Source of the DNA: Mauremys mutica
Taxonomy: Eukaryota; Chordata; Testudines; Geoemydidae
Length of the DNA: 64,000 nucleotides
Direction of reading: 5' to 3'
NCBI RefSeq assembly: GCF_020497125.1
Contig: NC_059073.1
Coordinates: forward strand, 17,133,225-17,197,224
Part shown: piece after piece, positions 22,236 through 34,780 of the stretch
Position numbering within the stretch: the stretch's first letter is position 1
How the letters are laid out: the number at the start of each line of letters is the position of its first letter
Position numbers and translations under genes: made by a program
The notes under the pieces: generated by a model
What the model saw: only the letters and a program-made list of their open reading frames with translations
Database searches by the model: none
Told to the model about the DNA's origin: nothing

Positions 22236-23420
22236 AAGCAAAGTTGTTGTATGAGGTCATCATCGTGGAAGGAGAGACGACTGCCTCCAGTAGCTAGAGC
22301 CAATACCGTTCACAGCTTTGAAAATCAGAATGTGATCATCGGGAGACTATGCTTTAATGCAGAGCAATGAAATGGAGGGATGCATTCACAGTGTTAGTGA
22401 ACAGACCAGCAGCTGCATTCTTGTCCAGATGTAGCTTTCTCAGGGTACTAGGTTTCATTCCTCAGCATTCTAGAGAAGCGAATCACTGCACCAGTAAATT
22501 ATGTTGCAAACTTTTATGTTCAGTGGAGTTGCCATCTTGTGCTCCCTCTGACAGTCCCTTCCCCTCCAGTATTTTCTGTGGTACACCTGTAGTAGGAATC
22601 ATCACCATTATGCAGCTGCTCTGATAGATTGGAACTAGTCCTTGAAAGAAGACAGCAATAATATCAGCAACTTGGCAACTGCAAGTGTTTCAGGAACTAT
22701 CATATCTTACTTGGCACACCTCTAGTTTAAAAAATGCCTCCTTGCAATTAATTAACAGGAATCCAAGAGCCGCCAGAAGGAAAGTTTTATGAGCTGATGC
22801 TTTCCTCTGGGACGGCATCATTCAAGCCAAATAACTGCCAACTGGCATATTCGCTCGTGAACTCTTTCAACTCAGCATCCAACGAAACTATTTTCTGTCT
22901 TTCAGACTAGAAATGCCTGTGGAAAGTTATGCTCTTTTATCCACTTCTTTAAGATTTATTTTTTGCTTTTTAATTTTTTCTTTCCAGTAAAAATTGAATT
23001 TCATATTGATGTTGGAGTCCTTGAAACTGAAATTCTCTGTCTGTCTGCAGAACAGATACATTTCCCAGTGCAAGCTTCCCCACACACCCCCATGAATTCG
23101 CCTCATCCCTTGTCTAAAGGGACTTAGGGTCTGATGCAAAATCTGTTGAACTCAGTTGAAAGACTCCCCTGGACTTATGGATGTTTGGATCAGGCTTTGA
23201 GAGGGCAAGTCAGTCTCCATGCCCATTAAATCCTTCATCTCCTTGATGAGCCTGCTGTCAAACCTAACTGCAGTGGTGACAGGGTTTTTTGCAATCTGGA
23301 CACCAGTTTAATATTGAAGTCGTTACAGCACAACATGCTGCTATGTCATTGAGTGGGACCTGAAATGGGGAGCCAAACTCAGGCTCTCTTTTGCCAAGTC
23401 AGAAAGAGGTAGAAGCTCTT
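22236..23420. other. Unassigned stretch
   Basis: No gene is recognised. Text around 22260-22450 resembles 56400-56600 in style and may be old repeat sequence, but no clear alignment was found by eye. Confidence 0.35.
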
Positions 23421-23822
23421 AAGTGGGTCTTAACCAGGGGTACATGTACCCCTGGGGGTATGCAGAGGTCTTCCAGGGGGTACATCAACTCATCTAGATA
23501 TTTGCCTAGTTTTACAACAGGCTACATAAAAAGCGCTAGCGAAGTCAGTTCAAACTAAAATTTCGTACACACAGTGACTTGTTTATACTGTACCCTGAAA
23601 TGTAAGTACAATATTTATATTCCAATTGATGTATTTTATAATTATATGGTAAAAATGAGAAAGTTGGCAATTTTTCAGTAATAGTGTGCTTTGACACTTT
23701 TCTATTTTTTGTCTGATTTTGTAAGCGAGAAGTTTTTTAAGTGAGGTGAAACTTGGGGGTTACGCAAGACAAATCAGACTCTTGAAAGGGGTATGGTAGT
23801 CTGAAAAGGATGAGCGTCACTG
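23421..23822 (+). mobile_element. hAT-like non-autonomous element, ~400 bp
   Basis: The left end 'aagtgggtcttaaccagggg' and the right end read in reverse 'cagtgacgctcatcc' both approximate the hAT-type terminus CAGTGGTTCTCAACC. The interior is AT-rich and non-coding. A clean 8-bp target duplication was not found, so the boundaries are approximate and the insertion is probably old. Confidence 0.6.
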
Positions 23823-26800
23823 CTTTAGAGACTAGACCATGCTCTCTGGAAGTTCTAGTCTGATCCCACCGGAATGAAACTCAGAGTAGCACTGACGAGC
23901 CTATCACAGTGGGACCCTGTTGTTACAATAATACAAATAAAAAATAATAAGCTACCACAAAAGCTGCAACCTGCCCTCCTGATCCAGCAAGAAGCACTGT
24001 GTGTAGGCTCCTTGAAAGCATTGTTATTTAATTAATTGTTGAGGGGAGGGGGGAGGAGAGCGGAGGTGATCCTGAGAGATATCTCCCCACAAAATATTGA
24101 AACACTGACACAAGCTTATCCACTGTGACATTAACAGTGCTTCTCTAATTTGCTCCCTGACCTAGAAAAAGAAAAAGAGGACTCATGTGGCTGATGTAAA
24201 AATGTAATATGCCCTCTTTTCCTTTAGGATTATACAGGGCTGCTTCAGATTCAAACTGTGTGAGCTGTAGAAACAGAGAGATCCATTGTCCCATAAATAA
24301 CCATTACTAATAAAACAATTAGGAATAAGGCTAGTATTGTATCGATGTCTCAGTTACATACTATATGGTGGCAATTGCATCACCATTTTGTTAGGCTGTG
24401 GGTCAACACTTCACTAAACCACTATCTTTCCTGCAAACTGAGGGAGTATAAGATATCATTGCATCATAAATTTTTAAATATACCCTATTTGAAAGCAGAC
24501 TGATTTCCTGACTGACTTACTTGACTATTACCTAGAGAGGATAGACGTAAGTTCTTTCTTGTTATGCAACCTTACCCTGATCTGATTATTATGCATGAAA
24601 TCACATTAGCAAGTGCCTCTCTGTGAGGAAACTTGGGAAACTGTTATAGTAAACAAAGAAAAACTAAACACATTTATTGGATTTCATCAGCAAAACGTAT
24701 CTGTAAAATCCACAACACCTGGTCCTACATGTCACACAATTAATTCTCCTTTAATTTATGCAGGAACTCATTACAGGGCTGAGCAGGGACTAGGAAATAG
24801 AATAGAATTAGGTAATTCCCTAGTGTATCGATTCTACTTTATCAAAGAACTCTGTAACTCAACCAATGCATTAGCATTAAGCTGGGTTTCAAAGTTACTA
24901 AGGCAGCAAAGATAAGAAAAAGCAGGAAAGACTGGGGGTAAGAAGAGAATACTTTTAAATTGGAGAGGATGACTTAATTTTCTAAACATCAAGTGTGAAA
25001 TATGTAGGGCCTAATTTTCTCTTACCTTACCTAGAGCACAGTAATTGACACTGCTTTAAAGAGAATGCAAGAGCTACCAGAGCAGGATGGGAGTATTTTG
25101 CACTCACTATGAACTGGTGTAAATGATTGCACAAGGCAGTGGAGAAAGGTAAATACACTCACCTGGGAGGGGGTCCTTGCTCCAGTGAATATTTAAGTAT
25201 TTTATATGAAGTGGAACAGCTTCAATAGAATTAGAGACCCACCCTGGCATAGCCAATTGGTGAAAAAAGACCTGGGTTCAGAGTAGGGACTATGAACTTG
25301 AGTCTCCCACATCCCAACTGAGTACCTGATCCACAGGGCTATGGGGCTTTGTGAATCTACTATGACTTGAAAAAATTGAAATTGAAGTTTCCTTTCACCA
25401 CTTCCAAAATGTTTCCTTCTTTTGCTTCAACCAAAACCATTTGCCAAATTGGATACACATTCGTGAAATGTTTCGGTCAATGCAAATCTCCAAAAAAAAG
25501 TTTTATCTGAAACATTTTGCCCAGCTCTATTTATAGGTTCCTGTTGTTTCTCTCTTGATTTTTCACCAAAAGGAAAATGTATTTGCACCTGGAAATGTAC
25601 TAGCCAATCCATTTACATGACTTGTATTGCCTTTGTCAAGACATATGGAACAATAATCAATGCTTAGAAACAAGGCGATATTGTTCTGTTATACACTTTA
25701 TTATGTGCCAATATCCACAAAACAGAAGTGCAGATTAGCAGCAGGCAAAACATTTTCAGTGCACACAAAGCTCAAATGTAAGCACCAGTAGGACAGGAAA
25801 CTGTTCTAAAAAGGATCATTTGGTACATACTGTGGAGTGCATTCAAATTAATGATGGGTAAACCCCCTGAGATCTGATTTGGCTTCACCACCAAGAATTC
25901 AGCTGCTAATCTGAATTTTTAGTATTGCTGTGGGCATAGGTAGATTTTAAGGACAAATTAACTGACAATTAAGTTAATAATTTACATTAAGAAACCACCA
26001 GCACTCTGCAGGGGAGAAGGAATGGAGTCTGCAAATTACTTCTCATGTAAAGTTAATTCAGGTGTACAGCAAGGTCTGGCAGAAGTCTGGAGTTTTCCTC
26101 ATTCTGCAGCATGGTATAGGAGTTACAGCTGAGGACCAGGGTCAGGACACAGTTGGGATCATTGGTACACCAGCCAGTGTCACGGAGAGGAATGGCCTGT
26201 TGACATCAGCAGCAGTCACTTAAGGGTTGTCTCCATCTGCAAAGTCTACTGAAAATTCTCCCCAAACATTTGTTCTTTAGTCAAGGGATCCGCCTAGGGT
26301 AAAAGTTTGCAGCCTTCAACAAATGATTGGGAAGTGTCCACACTAGTCTTTCAATGGTGTTAACAATGTCTAGCAATTAATTAACTTGAGGGAAAAAAAC
26401 TCCAGTGAAGACAAGCCCCAAGAGAACAGAAAGCCACCTTCAAAACACCTTTCCTAGGCCTGCCAACCCAGAATGATTCCTATTTATTATTTGTATTATC
26501 ATAGAACCTAGGAGCGCGTGTCATGGATCAGAACCCAACTAAGCGGAGTGCTGTAAAACAGAACAAAAAGACAATCCTTGCCCCTGTACTGGCAGCTCAA
26601 GAGGGACTCGTGGACAATACTTGTTCAAATATCTATGATCTATGTAAGCTGCCCAGCATCCAGTGTGTCCTTGGAGTTGGTGTTTGGCACAGCAGGAGCT
26701 AGAGCAGCAGTCAGGACAATGTCTCTCTCCTTTATTGAACGAACAGCAGAAGAAGCAGTGCACATTATGAAAACACTCTTCTGTCTCCTTTTTCTGCAGT

Positions 26801-27114
26801 GTGCTGCTCTCTTTATAAGAGGTATATGAAACCTTCTCATCAGATTCTGGACCGTGCAGACATAGCTTAGGGAGCAGGTTCACAATGTTATTTAAATAGA
26901 GGGAGGATGTTCACACAACTACAAAGTTTGCAAATCCCCTGATGCTGAAGAAAGAACAGAGGGAAGGCAGGTTGCCAGGAGACACCAAAGGGAGGTCCTT
27001 GGGCTTGCTGTGGAGGAGAGGACAGATGGATTGGTAAAGAGGTGACTCACAGGGAAGGGTGGTTGAGTTCCCCTTGGAGTTTGTCATTCAAATCTCTGAA
27101 AATGGGTCGTTGTT
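23823..27114. other. Unassigned stretch
   Basis: No gene, RNA gene or confident repeat is recognised. The open frames (24613-24915, 26539-26883 on the minus strand, 26578-26829) have no domain that I recognise and lack family-specific motifs. Confidence 0.4.
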
Positions 27115-27119
27115 TTCTT

Positions 27120-27310
27120 TTGTTTTTTTGTTACTGAGGCACTGGACTGAGATGCAAGAGATCTGGTCCTATTCTAATATTTTGCCATAGACTTTGTAAT
27201 CTTGGCTCCAAAGCGAGGAATTGGACCTGGATATCCCACATCCTATGCACATGCTCTAACCACTGGGCTAAAAGTTATAAAATGGATAATTCCTCCTTAG
27301 GCATCTAAGT
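27120..27310. repeat. Possible tRNA-derived SINE remnant
   Basis: Around 27135-27175 'ggcactggactgagatgcaa' and 'gagatctggtcctattct' resemble a MIR-type SINE head. At 27225-27275 the minus strand reads 'tagcccagtggttagagcat', a tRNA A-box-like motif. The two lie in opposite directions, so this may be two nested old SINEs. Weak call. Confidence 0.35.
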
Positions 27311-27619
27311 TGCCTCATTCCAGGAGAGGCATCCCCAGTCACGGAGTGCTAGAAAAGAGGGGCACCTCCCTGCCAGCCGGGCTTAGGCACCTCTGTCCTT
27401 GAGGGCAGGGCTTAGGACACTCCCCTCTTTTTGACATCTCCCACTGGCTAGTTTAGCCAGTGACCTGCCTAGGATGCTGCATGTTGTGGATCACATTCTA
27501 AGGCACCTCTCTCTCCCCCTGCATTGTACAGGGAGCCTGGGTGCCTATCTCAGGCTTTGTGCAGACCAGGGTTGTTCCTATGATTTTCTAGCCACAGACC
27601 TTGAGTCCAAACTCAGATT

Positions 27620-28033
27620 GAAATCCACATTTAATGGCACACTCCATCCCCATCCTCTGATGCCCCAGAAATCTCTCAGACTGTCTGGTAGGTGGCATCT
27701 TGTGTGAATTTACTTATAGTCCCATCACCAACAGCAATACAGTCTTGTGCAGTAAAATATTTACACTGTTTTTGGCCCTTTCCCAGAGAGCCCTAGAGAA
27801 ACAGATCTCAGACCATACTGAGCTCAGCTAGCCTAGGTCCCCCCACACTCACTACCTTCCTGTGACTTCTTTTATACCCCTCAGCTGATGGATAATTGGT
27901 TAATCAACCCTCCCAGCCTGATGAGTTAATTAACTGCACATCCCCCATCAGCTTTCTCCAGGAGAGTTGATTGGGCCCTAAGTGATCAGAGTTAGGGCCC
28001 AACTCCTGTTATCTCCTAGCACGTTCTCACACA
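27620..28033 (-). repeat. 3' LTR of a Gmr1-like Ty3/Gypsy element (minus)
   Basis: Read on the minus strand the LTR starts TGTGTGAGAACG at 28033. It has a TATA-like 'ggggtataaaagaagtcaca' and continues to about 27620. A polypurine tract, GGGGGAGG on the minus strand (28034-28041), directly adjoins the LTR start, as expected for a 3' LTR. The distal part of the same LTR occurs inverted at 29741-29895. Its 3' boundary is uncertain because no second intact copy is present. Confidence 0.75.
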
Positions 28034-29640
28034 CCTCCCCCAACTGTTGACTGTTGAGGTTCCTTTTCCCTTGCACCTTCCCTTCTTTAGAGAAGGCACT
28101 GGGTACCTTTGCCCACCTCCACCCACAGAAGTCACATTTAATGGGTGGAGGACATCCCCATCATTCTGTTTTAGCCCACTGGTCTTCACACCAGGGGCAA
28201 TTTGAGGATCTGATCTCCTCCTGCCTACCCTCTTTCTTTTGGGGCAAGGCATGTTCTATCTCTTCATCACCGTTTTTCTCTATGGCCTCTTGTTTTCCTA
28301 GTGATATCAACATATCTCAAGGTTCCTCTTCTCAGAGAGCGAGAGGGAGCGAACGTTCTGTGGACAGCCCACCCCCTTCTGATATTTCTGGGCTTCCTTT
28401 TTGCCCTAATGCCTGCTCAGCCAGTTCTTCCTTCTTTCCATTTTCTCCTTGGGAATGTGTGTTTACTTTTTCACCTGCTGGCTTGTATCCTGTTGTTTAG
28501 GGTTCCCCTGTTCTCCTACTTGGAGCCCTTTTTCTATCCTCCCCAATGCTTCAGTTGCCTTTTGCCATGGACTCCAGATTCCTACTTTCTTCCTAAAGGG
28601 GATGGGGATCCAGTCTGTCCCTAATACCACCAAATGGGGCAACCTATCCACAACCCCAACTCATTTCCATCTGGACTTTACCTGGACCTCCAGGGGTATC
28701 TTGGCCATTGGGCAGAGTCTTCTCTCCCCATGGATGCACTCCAGCCTCAAGCCTTTCCCCTGGCAGGATCTAGTGTGGCTTTACCACATCTTTCATAGCC
28801 AGCGAACACCCTGATGCTGTGCCCACTAGGCTGCTCTCCCATCTCTTCCCCACCTTCACCAAGATGGTTGCCATTTATCTTTGCCACATCCCCAAGGTCC
28901 TAGTCAGGTAATTTCCAACTTCCCATAGGAAGTTCATCTGGTCTTCTCCCTTTTCTTCTCAGCAGGCTTTATCCCTGTAAATTCCTGTAAAAGATACAGT
29001 ACACTCTGTGTATTGTATCTTTTGCATTAACCAATGGGTAGCCCAGTCTTTGGGTAAATACCCTGGGCCATACACCTCCAGCCCATCTAGCAGCTCAAAA
29101 CTTCTGTCAGTACTTCTCCATAGACAGGCCCATGCAGTCTAATGTGGCCTCCTTATCATCATCACAGTCTCTGGACTGTCCACTGCTCAGGGCCATATAG
29201 CTGCCGGAGCCTCCCCGCAAATAGGGTGCTAACCAGAGGGCCCATATTCCTGTGTCCCAGATGGTTCCCATTGCTACTCTTTTAAATGTCACTAGAACTG
29301 CATTGGGGTCATCTGCTGGCACCATATTACACAGGCTGACCCCCCTGTATCCAAATGCTGTTCCCCATACTGGGACCCACCAGTTTCTGAAGCAACTGAT
29401 GCTGTACTTACCCTTGTTCCCTGATAAATTCCTGCAGACTCTTCTTTTGTGCCACGTGCCACGCCAGTCGGGATTGTCTCTCCAATTGATTAGATTCCTG
29501 GAAGGACTGCATAGTCTGTTGCAGCTCTTTCTGCAACTCCACCAACCACTGCAGAGTCTGCTCCATCACTTGGATGCTAAATCCTCACATCAGTTTCCCG
29601 GTCTGTCTCTTGATCACCACGACTGAGGAAGTCAAAATCC
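28034..29640 (-). mobile_element. Internal region of a decayed Gmr1-like Ty3/Gypsy retrotransposon
   Basis: This lies between LTR pieces on both sides. On the minus strand it holds, in order, a gag remnant (about 29590-28980) and a possible protease-end phrase ('LPHLVVLGTDWIP', near 28650-28600), with many stops and frame changes between. No reverse transcriptase or integrase segment was recognised, so most of pol is missing. Gmr1-like elements are the Ty3/Gypsy group related to the vertebrate SCAN domain (established knowledge). Non-functional. Confidence 0.7.
29107..29325 (-). pseudogene. SCAN-like gag (capsid) fragment of the Gmr1-like element
   Basis: The minus-strand frame preserves the SCAN/Gmr1 capsid pattern: 'DDPNAVLVTFKRVA', 'WALWLAPYLRG', 'YMALSS' and the 'DKEATLDCMGLSMEKY' helix. 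Upstream, at about 29595-29400, a glutamine-rich predicted coiled coil ('LQKELQQTMQSFQES') fits the region that precedes this domain in gag. The frame is closed by stops on both sides. It is a fragment of a mobile element, not a host SCAN gene, because it sits between LTR pieces. Confidence 0.75.
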
Positions 29641-29740
29641 TGGGCAAGTCCCCAGCACTGTTTTTGGCCCTTTGGTCCTTTCCCACAGGGCCACGGAGGA
29701 ACAGAGGTCTCCCTTCCTTGAGATCTCAGAACACGGTGGA
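29641..29740 (-). repeat. 5' LTR piece of the Gmr1-like element (minus)
   Basis: Contains 'cactgtttttggccctttgg' and 'tcctttcccacagggcc', the same orientation and wording as 27766-27810 in the 3' LTR. It lies at the outer side of the internal region and ends at the palindrome GAGATCTC near 29724-29731. Confidence 0.6.
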
Positions 29741-29895
29741 CTAGCTGAACAAGAACCACTGTAAATACTTTGCTTCACAAGACTATACTGGTGTTGGTGA
29801 ATGGAATATAAAGCAATTCATACAAGTTGCCACCTACTGACAATCTGAGAGGTTTCTGGGGCTTCAGAGGATGGGGACGGAGTGTGCCCCAATAC
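29741..29895 (+). repeat. Inverted LTR segment of the Gmr1-like element
   Basis: The segment 'aatactttgcttcacaagac' to 'ggatggggacggagtgtgcc' is, on the + strand, the same sequence that the 3' LTR carries on the minus strand at 27620-27765. The outer LTR was therefore rearranged by an inversion after or during insertion. Confidence 0.75.
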
Positions 29896-30289
29896 AGCTC
29901 GCTCTTGCTGTAATAATGGGCCAAACCAAAATTTTGTATTTAAAACCCTTCAACTATGGAGTAGCCAGGAACCACAGACCTGGATCTGCAGCTGAATTAT
30001 CTGGCTAGTACCTGTCTGTACTGCATCAAGCAAAAATGCTTAATCTGAACAGCCCTGAACTTAAGAGGGGGTTTCAAAACCAGGATCCCTAACCACATCC
30101 AAAAGCTATAGCTCAGGGCCACATCTAATATCAATGGCACTGATGTTTAGAAGGGGTAAACATTTTGGCTTATAGAGTCTGTAAAATAAATTCAATACAA
30201 TATAATCAGCATTATGACATTATTTTGCAATGTTACTGTTGTGGCCTTGTGGCTTGACCAGGGGCCTGGGCTACAGAAGGCTTAGGATC

Positions 30290-30460
30290 TAGTCCCAACT
30301 CTGCTGCTAGCCTTTGGGAAGTAACTTCACTTATTGGTGCCTCAGTTCCCCCATTTGTAAAATGGGGATAATGATACTGACTTTCTTTGTAAAGAGCTTT
30401 GAGATCCACTGAGGAAAGTGCTATATAAGAGCTGGGTATTATGATTATTGTAGATCCATT
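30290..30460 (+). repeat. MIR-like tRNA-derived SINE
   Basis: The order 'tgcctcagttcccccatttg', 'taaaatggggataatgatac', 'gctttgagatccactgagga' and 'gctatataagagctgggtat' is the core and tail of MIR-type SINEs with a CORE domain and an L2-like tail. The tRNA head is indistinct. Ancient copy. Confidence 0.75.
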
Positions 30461-31699
30461 CCTAGACCCAACTCCTCTCAGGAAGTGGAAACCACATGAA
30501 CATTTAAAGACTTTTTTTAAATACCAAACTATTCCATACTTCACCGGACATAAAAGTTCAGTTCAAATGTCAGGCCTCAGGTTAGTTCAGTGCCTATGTT
30601 ATCTGACAATGATTGCCCCAACCCTAACCTGAATATCCAGTGCCCTTGTGCAAAAGAACTAGAAACCCAACAGAACTAATTGTGTGTGAGTAATTACTAT
30701 TCAGCATGAGCCAGGGTCACAGAATCTGCCTTATAAAGATTGTGTGAAGGTGAAATAGGATGAAAGGTCTTGCATAGGCAGTAAAGAACATTGCACCCTA
30801 ACTGAGCACTGGTTGCTGGATGGAGACAAATGACTATACTGTATAGTACTTCAGCAGAGAGGCACTAATGATACACATCTCAAAGTATGGCATATTCCAG
30901 GGAGAAAAGCCTAGGGGTGGATTCAATCTAATAACAGAGCAAGCAGAGAAGAATGTTTCCCTAGCACCAGGTGTTCTGGGAAGTTTGGCACTAAATCATT
31001 TTCTCTGGCACTATTTTTAATGCTATAGCACTGGAATTATGCGTTTTGTTAATGGCCCAAACAGTTTCACACTGATCACTTCCAGGTTGTTACATTAATC
31101 AACTGAAAACATTAAAAAGAAAAAAAATCATGTGTGCCTTGTTGTTTCTTTTTATCACTATTATTTTTTCCTTTAAGTTAATTGCAGTTTCTTTCCTTCA
31201 TTCAAACTCCAGCTTATGGGATAGGAAGCCATCATATTTAGATCAGATCTAGCTTTTTGGCCAAACTGTTAGTCTTTTTCTTTCGAAATTACCAGTCGTC
31301 TGCCTCTGCCAGTTTGATGTACCAGTGTAACTTTAAAACAGCAATTTTGGGTGTATTTAGCCATTATTAATTAAAAGCAAAAGATTACATCACTAGAAAT
31401 ATTGTTAGGGCTTTCATAGGCAAGGCCAAATTGCGGCAGTTGCAGATTTGCTAATTAAAATTAAAAAAAGTAAATAAACAGCAACTTTGGTTCTAAGTAC
31501 CCCTAACATATAAGTTTTATTATTGTAATAACTAAAATATGAATACTGCTTTTCTAATAAAAATAATAAATAATTTATTAAAATTTTAAAAATTGATAAC
31601 CCAGTAGGGGTTACTGTGGCAACCCAGTAGGGGTTGCTATAAGTTATATGTTTTATAAAAATTAGCTATAAAAATTAAATAAAAATAAATATCTCGGAG
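30461..31699. other. Unassigned, strongly AT-rich, possible conserved non-coding DNA
   Basis: No gene is recognised. The 31190-31430 segment is AT-rich but not simple-repeat and includes 'ttagccattattaattaaaa', a homeodomain-type TAATTA core. At 31599-31636 a ~23-bp unit containing 'aacccagtaggggtt' is duplicated. Confidence 0.35.
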
Positions 31700-33056
31700 C
31701 AGTCCAAGGAAGCTTTTCTTTGGGTAAGGAGCTAACACATAAACTCCCTATCAGCTGACTGAAAGGAGGGCCCCTGGAAGTCCGGCTGGTAATCACTCAA
31801 AACCATCTCAAACTTTGGGTAACTATAATGCTTGGGATGCTCTAGACCTGTTGCTATAGCATACATGTGTATGTGCTTAAAGCCTAATAAAAAGTAGTTT
31901 TAGGTAAAAACACTCTGGTTTGTACCAATCATTTATCAGACAAAGGAGCTGTGTCCCCATTCATTTATTCCTGACACTGCCTAAAAAAAAAATACAGTTA
32001 AGTTACCACTGCTTTGGGTTTCATAAAACCATGGGTAACAGATGTGGTGAGCCAGCCAAGAGAGGTGGAGAGGAGGGGACAATTGGTACAAGTGGTTTGC
32101 GGCAATAGAGGAGGATGGTGGAGCGGGGTAGCAATCTGTAAATTCTCCATATCATAGTCCACGAGTCAGTTTATGAATACATTCTGTTACTGGGACTCAG
32201 GGCTCAGGCTGATAGCCTGGTCAAGTAAAAACAAATGTCAGAAGGAAAGGAAATATCTGAAAAGATGGAAATGGATTTGGGTAACAGGTTGACAGATTTT
32301 GTACAGGAATATGGTAATGGACCCTGGAAGCCTGAAGCCTTCACTGGCCCTGAGGCATTCCTGCAGCTCTGTAAGCAAATGGTAGCAATAATAAATAAAG
32401 AAATACAATAAATTAATTAATCAGTGAAAGGCAAAAATAAAAAGCTTAAAAAAATAAAATAAAGAAATAATTAGCCTAAAAGCAAAATCAAACACCCTTT
32501 GGGCTACCAGCCTAATTCAGGCACCAGAAATAGTGGCACTGCAAAAGCAAGTGTGTAACTATAAAAAAAGTAAAATCTAAAACAACAAGTCTGTAAATAA
32601 AAAAAAGCAGACAAAAAAACAAAACAAAACAAAAACCGAGGCAGCGGTTAAAGCCTTACCAAAGAAATCCCAGAATAAAACTCAGTCAAATCACAGGGAA
32701 CGGAAGAGACAAAGTTGTGCTCTCAGAGCCATGTTGGGAGAGCAGAAGGAAACAGTGGCTGCAAGTAGAGAGAGTTGTAGCTGGGGGAGGGAGGCTGTGT
32801 CAAAGGAGGATGCTGACTTGTGTCCTTCTTATTATAATTATAAGAGGGATAATCCCCATGAATTTCCTTTTCCCTTGGGCTCTCCAGGCCAGTTCCCATA
32901 TGGTCCCTTGCTTGAAACACTGGAAGAGATGCAGAAGCCCCCACCCATAGCCTCCACAGTAAACACCACAGTAAAAAAGATTGGTCCCCAAGGGGGTAAC
33001 CAAGGAGGGGAAGAATGTATAAAGGTCAGGGCCTTCTCCCCTGACCAGGTCAGAGT
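31700..33056 (+). repeat. Possible LTR-element remnant (low confidence)
   Basis: 'gcttaaagcctaataaaaag' at about 31875-31895 is an LTR-like poly(A) region. It is followed by A-rich DNA and an open frame (32731-33072, 113 aa) with a Pro/Gly-rich N-terminal-gag-like composition. No zinc knuckle, protease or RT motif is seen, and no second LTR was identified. This may be a degraded endogenous retroelement gag region or unrelated DNA. Confidence 0.3.
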
Positions 33057-33296
33057 TGCAGTAGGAGTGTGATGAAAAATATTCAATCAGCAATAGTTTT
33101 ATGTCACTCAGTAACCTAGAGTGTTATACATTATTGCTGGACAGTTCCAGATCAATGTGTCACTAGTATGGAGCAAACGTAATCCACATGGCATTTTAAA
33201 AAAGATGGGGAAGGGGACGGGGTGGGGGGAAATTGTGATACATGACCCAGCAGTTGATGAGGGATGATGATGATGATGAGCCAAGAAGTTAAACAT
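33057..33296 (+). repeat. Dispersed direct repeat, copy 1
   Basis: Aligns by eye with 34781-35013: 'cactcagtaacct', 'acattattgctg', 'acagttccagatcaatg' and 'cagttgatgagggatgatga' occur in the same order. It ends in a GAT microsatellite. The pair is about 1.72 kb apart in direct orientation. I do not recognise the family. Confidence 0.85.
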
Positions 33297-34032
33297 TTTT
33301 TAAGGTTTAAGGTTGTTTCTACAAATGGGTGAAAGTTCTTATTTTTAACCAACTAGTTGATCTATCCCCCATAAACCCCTTTTGAAAACTAGGCTGCTAT
33401 TGACTCAGGCTACAAGGGAAAACAAAGTATGAAGCCAGATGCTCAATGTTAGTAATAAAGGGGTGATCCTGGTTGCTACTAAAATCAGCTAGTGAGACAA
33501 ACCTTCCTTTCAAGCGTGTTATACTTCCAAAGCAATATAGTCTTCTGATTTAGACAAGCCTCAACAAATATGTTGGGGTGTAGAGATGTGCACTTTGCTT
33601 GTAATGTGCCTGGACACAACTGATTGGGGAAGTAACTGCCTAATTACAACTAGTTCAGAATAGCATTCTGAATAAATGCAGCGGGTCAGTCTGATAGCCA
33701 GCTGGCCTAATGGTCAGGTAGTGCTCCACAGATTTTTCCAGCCCGATTGATCGGGAGAGGACTCTATCCAAATTATATGCAGCAAGCCTCAATCCATCCC
33801 AAAGGTCTCTTCCACTTCCTTTAGGGTTCTGTCATGGGAATGGTACGGGGGAGTAAGGTAAGGGGACTCAGACCCTCTCATTCCACTGGGCCTGACCCAG
33901 GGCCCAGAGAGGGGTTACGGTATCCAGTGACCACTCCAAATTATACTCCTCCCAGATTTGCTTCCTACAAGGCAGTGGACCTTCTGTTTGGGGTATGGTC
34001 ACAGGCTCAGGAGTATCCACTTAGCCTGTCAG
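33297..34032. other. Unassigned stretch between direct repeat copy 1 and the SINE
   Basis: No gene is recognised. If the flanking direct repeats were LTRs this would be part of an internal region, but I see no gag, pol or env motif. Confidence 0.35.
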
Positions 34033-34228
34033 TGGGGGGAGGGATAGCTCAGTGGTTTGAGCATTGGCCTGCTAAACCCAGGGTTGTGAGAGTTCAATCC
34101 TTGAGGAGGTCACTTAGGGATATGGGGCAAAAATTGGTCCTGCTAGTGAAGGCAGGGAGCTGGACTTGATGATCTTTCAAGGTCCCTTCCAGTTCTAGGA
34201 GATTGGTATATCTCCAGTTATAAAAAAT
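34033..34228 (+). repeat. tRNA-derived SINE with CR1-like tail, second copy
   Basis: Same family as 3343-3532: A-box-like TAGCTCAGTGGT at 34045-34056, GTTCAATCC B box at 34092-34100, and the shared tail 'gagctggacttgatgatctt'. A 2-base insertion ('gtgagagttc' against 'gtgagttc') lies just before the B box. It ends in an A-rich run (ataaaaaataaataatataa). Confidence 0.9.
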
Positions 34229-34780
34229 AAATAATATAAAATTCTTTGCATCTCTTGTGGCTTTCCATGCCCAAAGGAGAGGAGTGGGGAATCTGGATCA
34301 TGGCTTCCAGAGTAGTCTTAGGAATGCTGCAGCCTCTCCTTTCACAGGTCCAGGCACCAGCCTCACTTCCTGGTGCTAGCCTACTTCCCCCATGTCCCTA
34401 GCTTACCACTATCCCTCCATAGCAGCTGCTGATGGGTGCAGCCTTCCTAGCCCAATACTGCCTATGCCTTGGCCTGGTTTAGTGTGGGGGGGGTCTATCA
34501 ATAATGAGGAAACAAAGAAAACAATGGCAGTGGTGTGAAAATGGTATAGGAGTTAGCTCCATGCTGTACTGCTATAATTGAATGTAAGTCTGTACAAGCT
34601 TTCTATATTGGCACTTGCATGAATTTCTCTTAGACGACAGCCTCACACTGTATGTGCTGTTACCTGGTAGCTGACCACTGTCTTGTAGTTTGGATTATTG
34701 TAAATATGTGACTGGAGTCTCCTGGCATGAAATACCAGGGAAAAAAATCAAGAATAATTCAATTTATTTACAGAGCGCCT
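34229..34780. other. Unassigned stretch
   Basis: No gene or clear repeat is recognised. Confidence 0.4.

Noticed and set aside
29107..29325. Host SCAN-domain gene exon
   Set aside because: It sits between LTR pieces next to a polypurine tract and lacks splice context; a Gmr1-like gag remnant explains it better.
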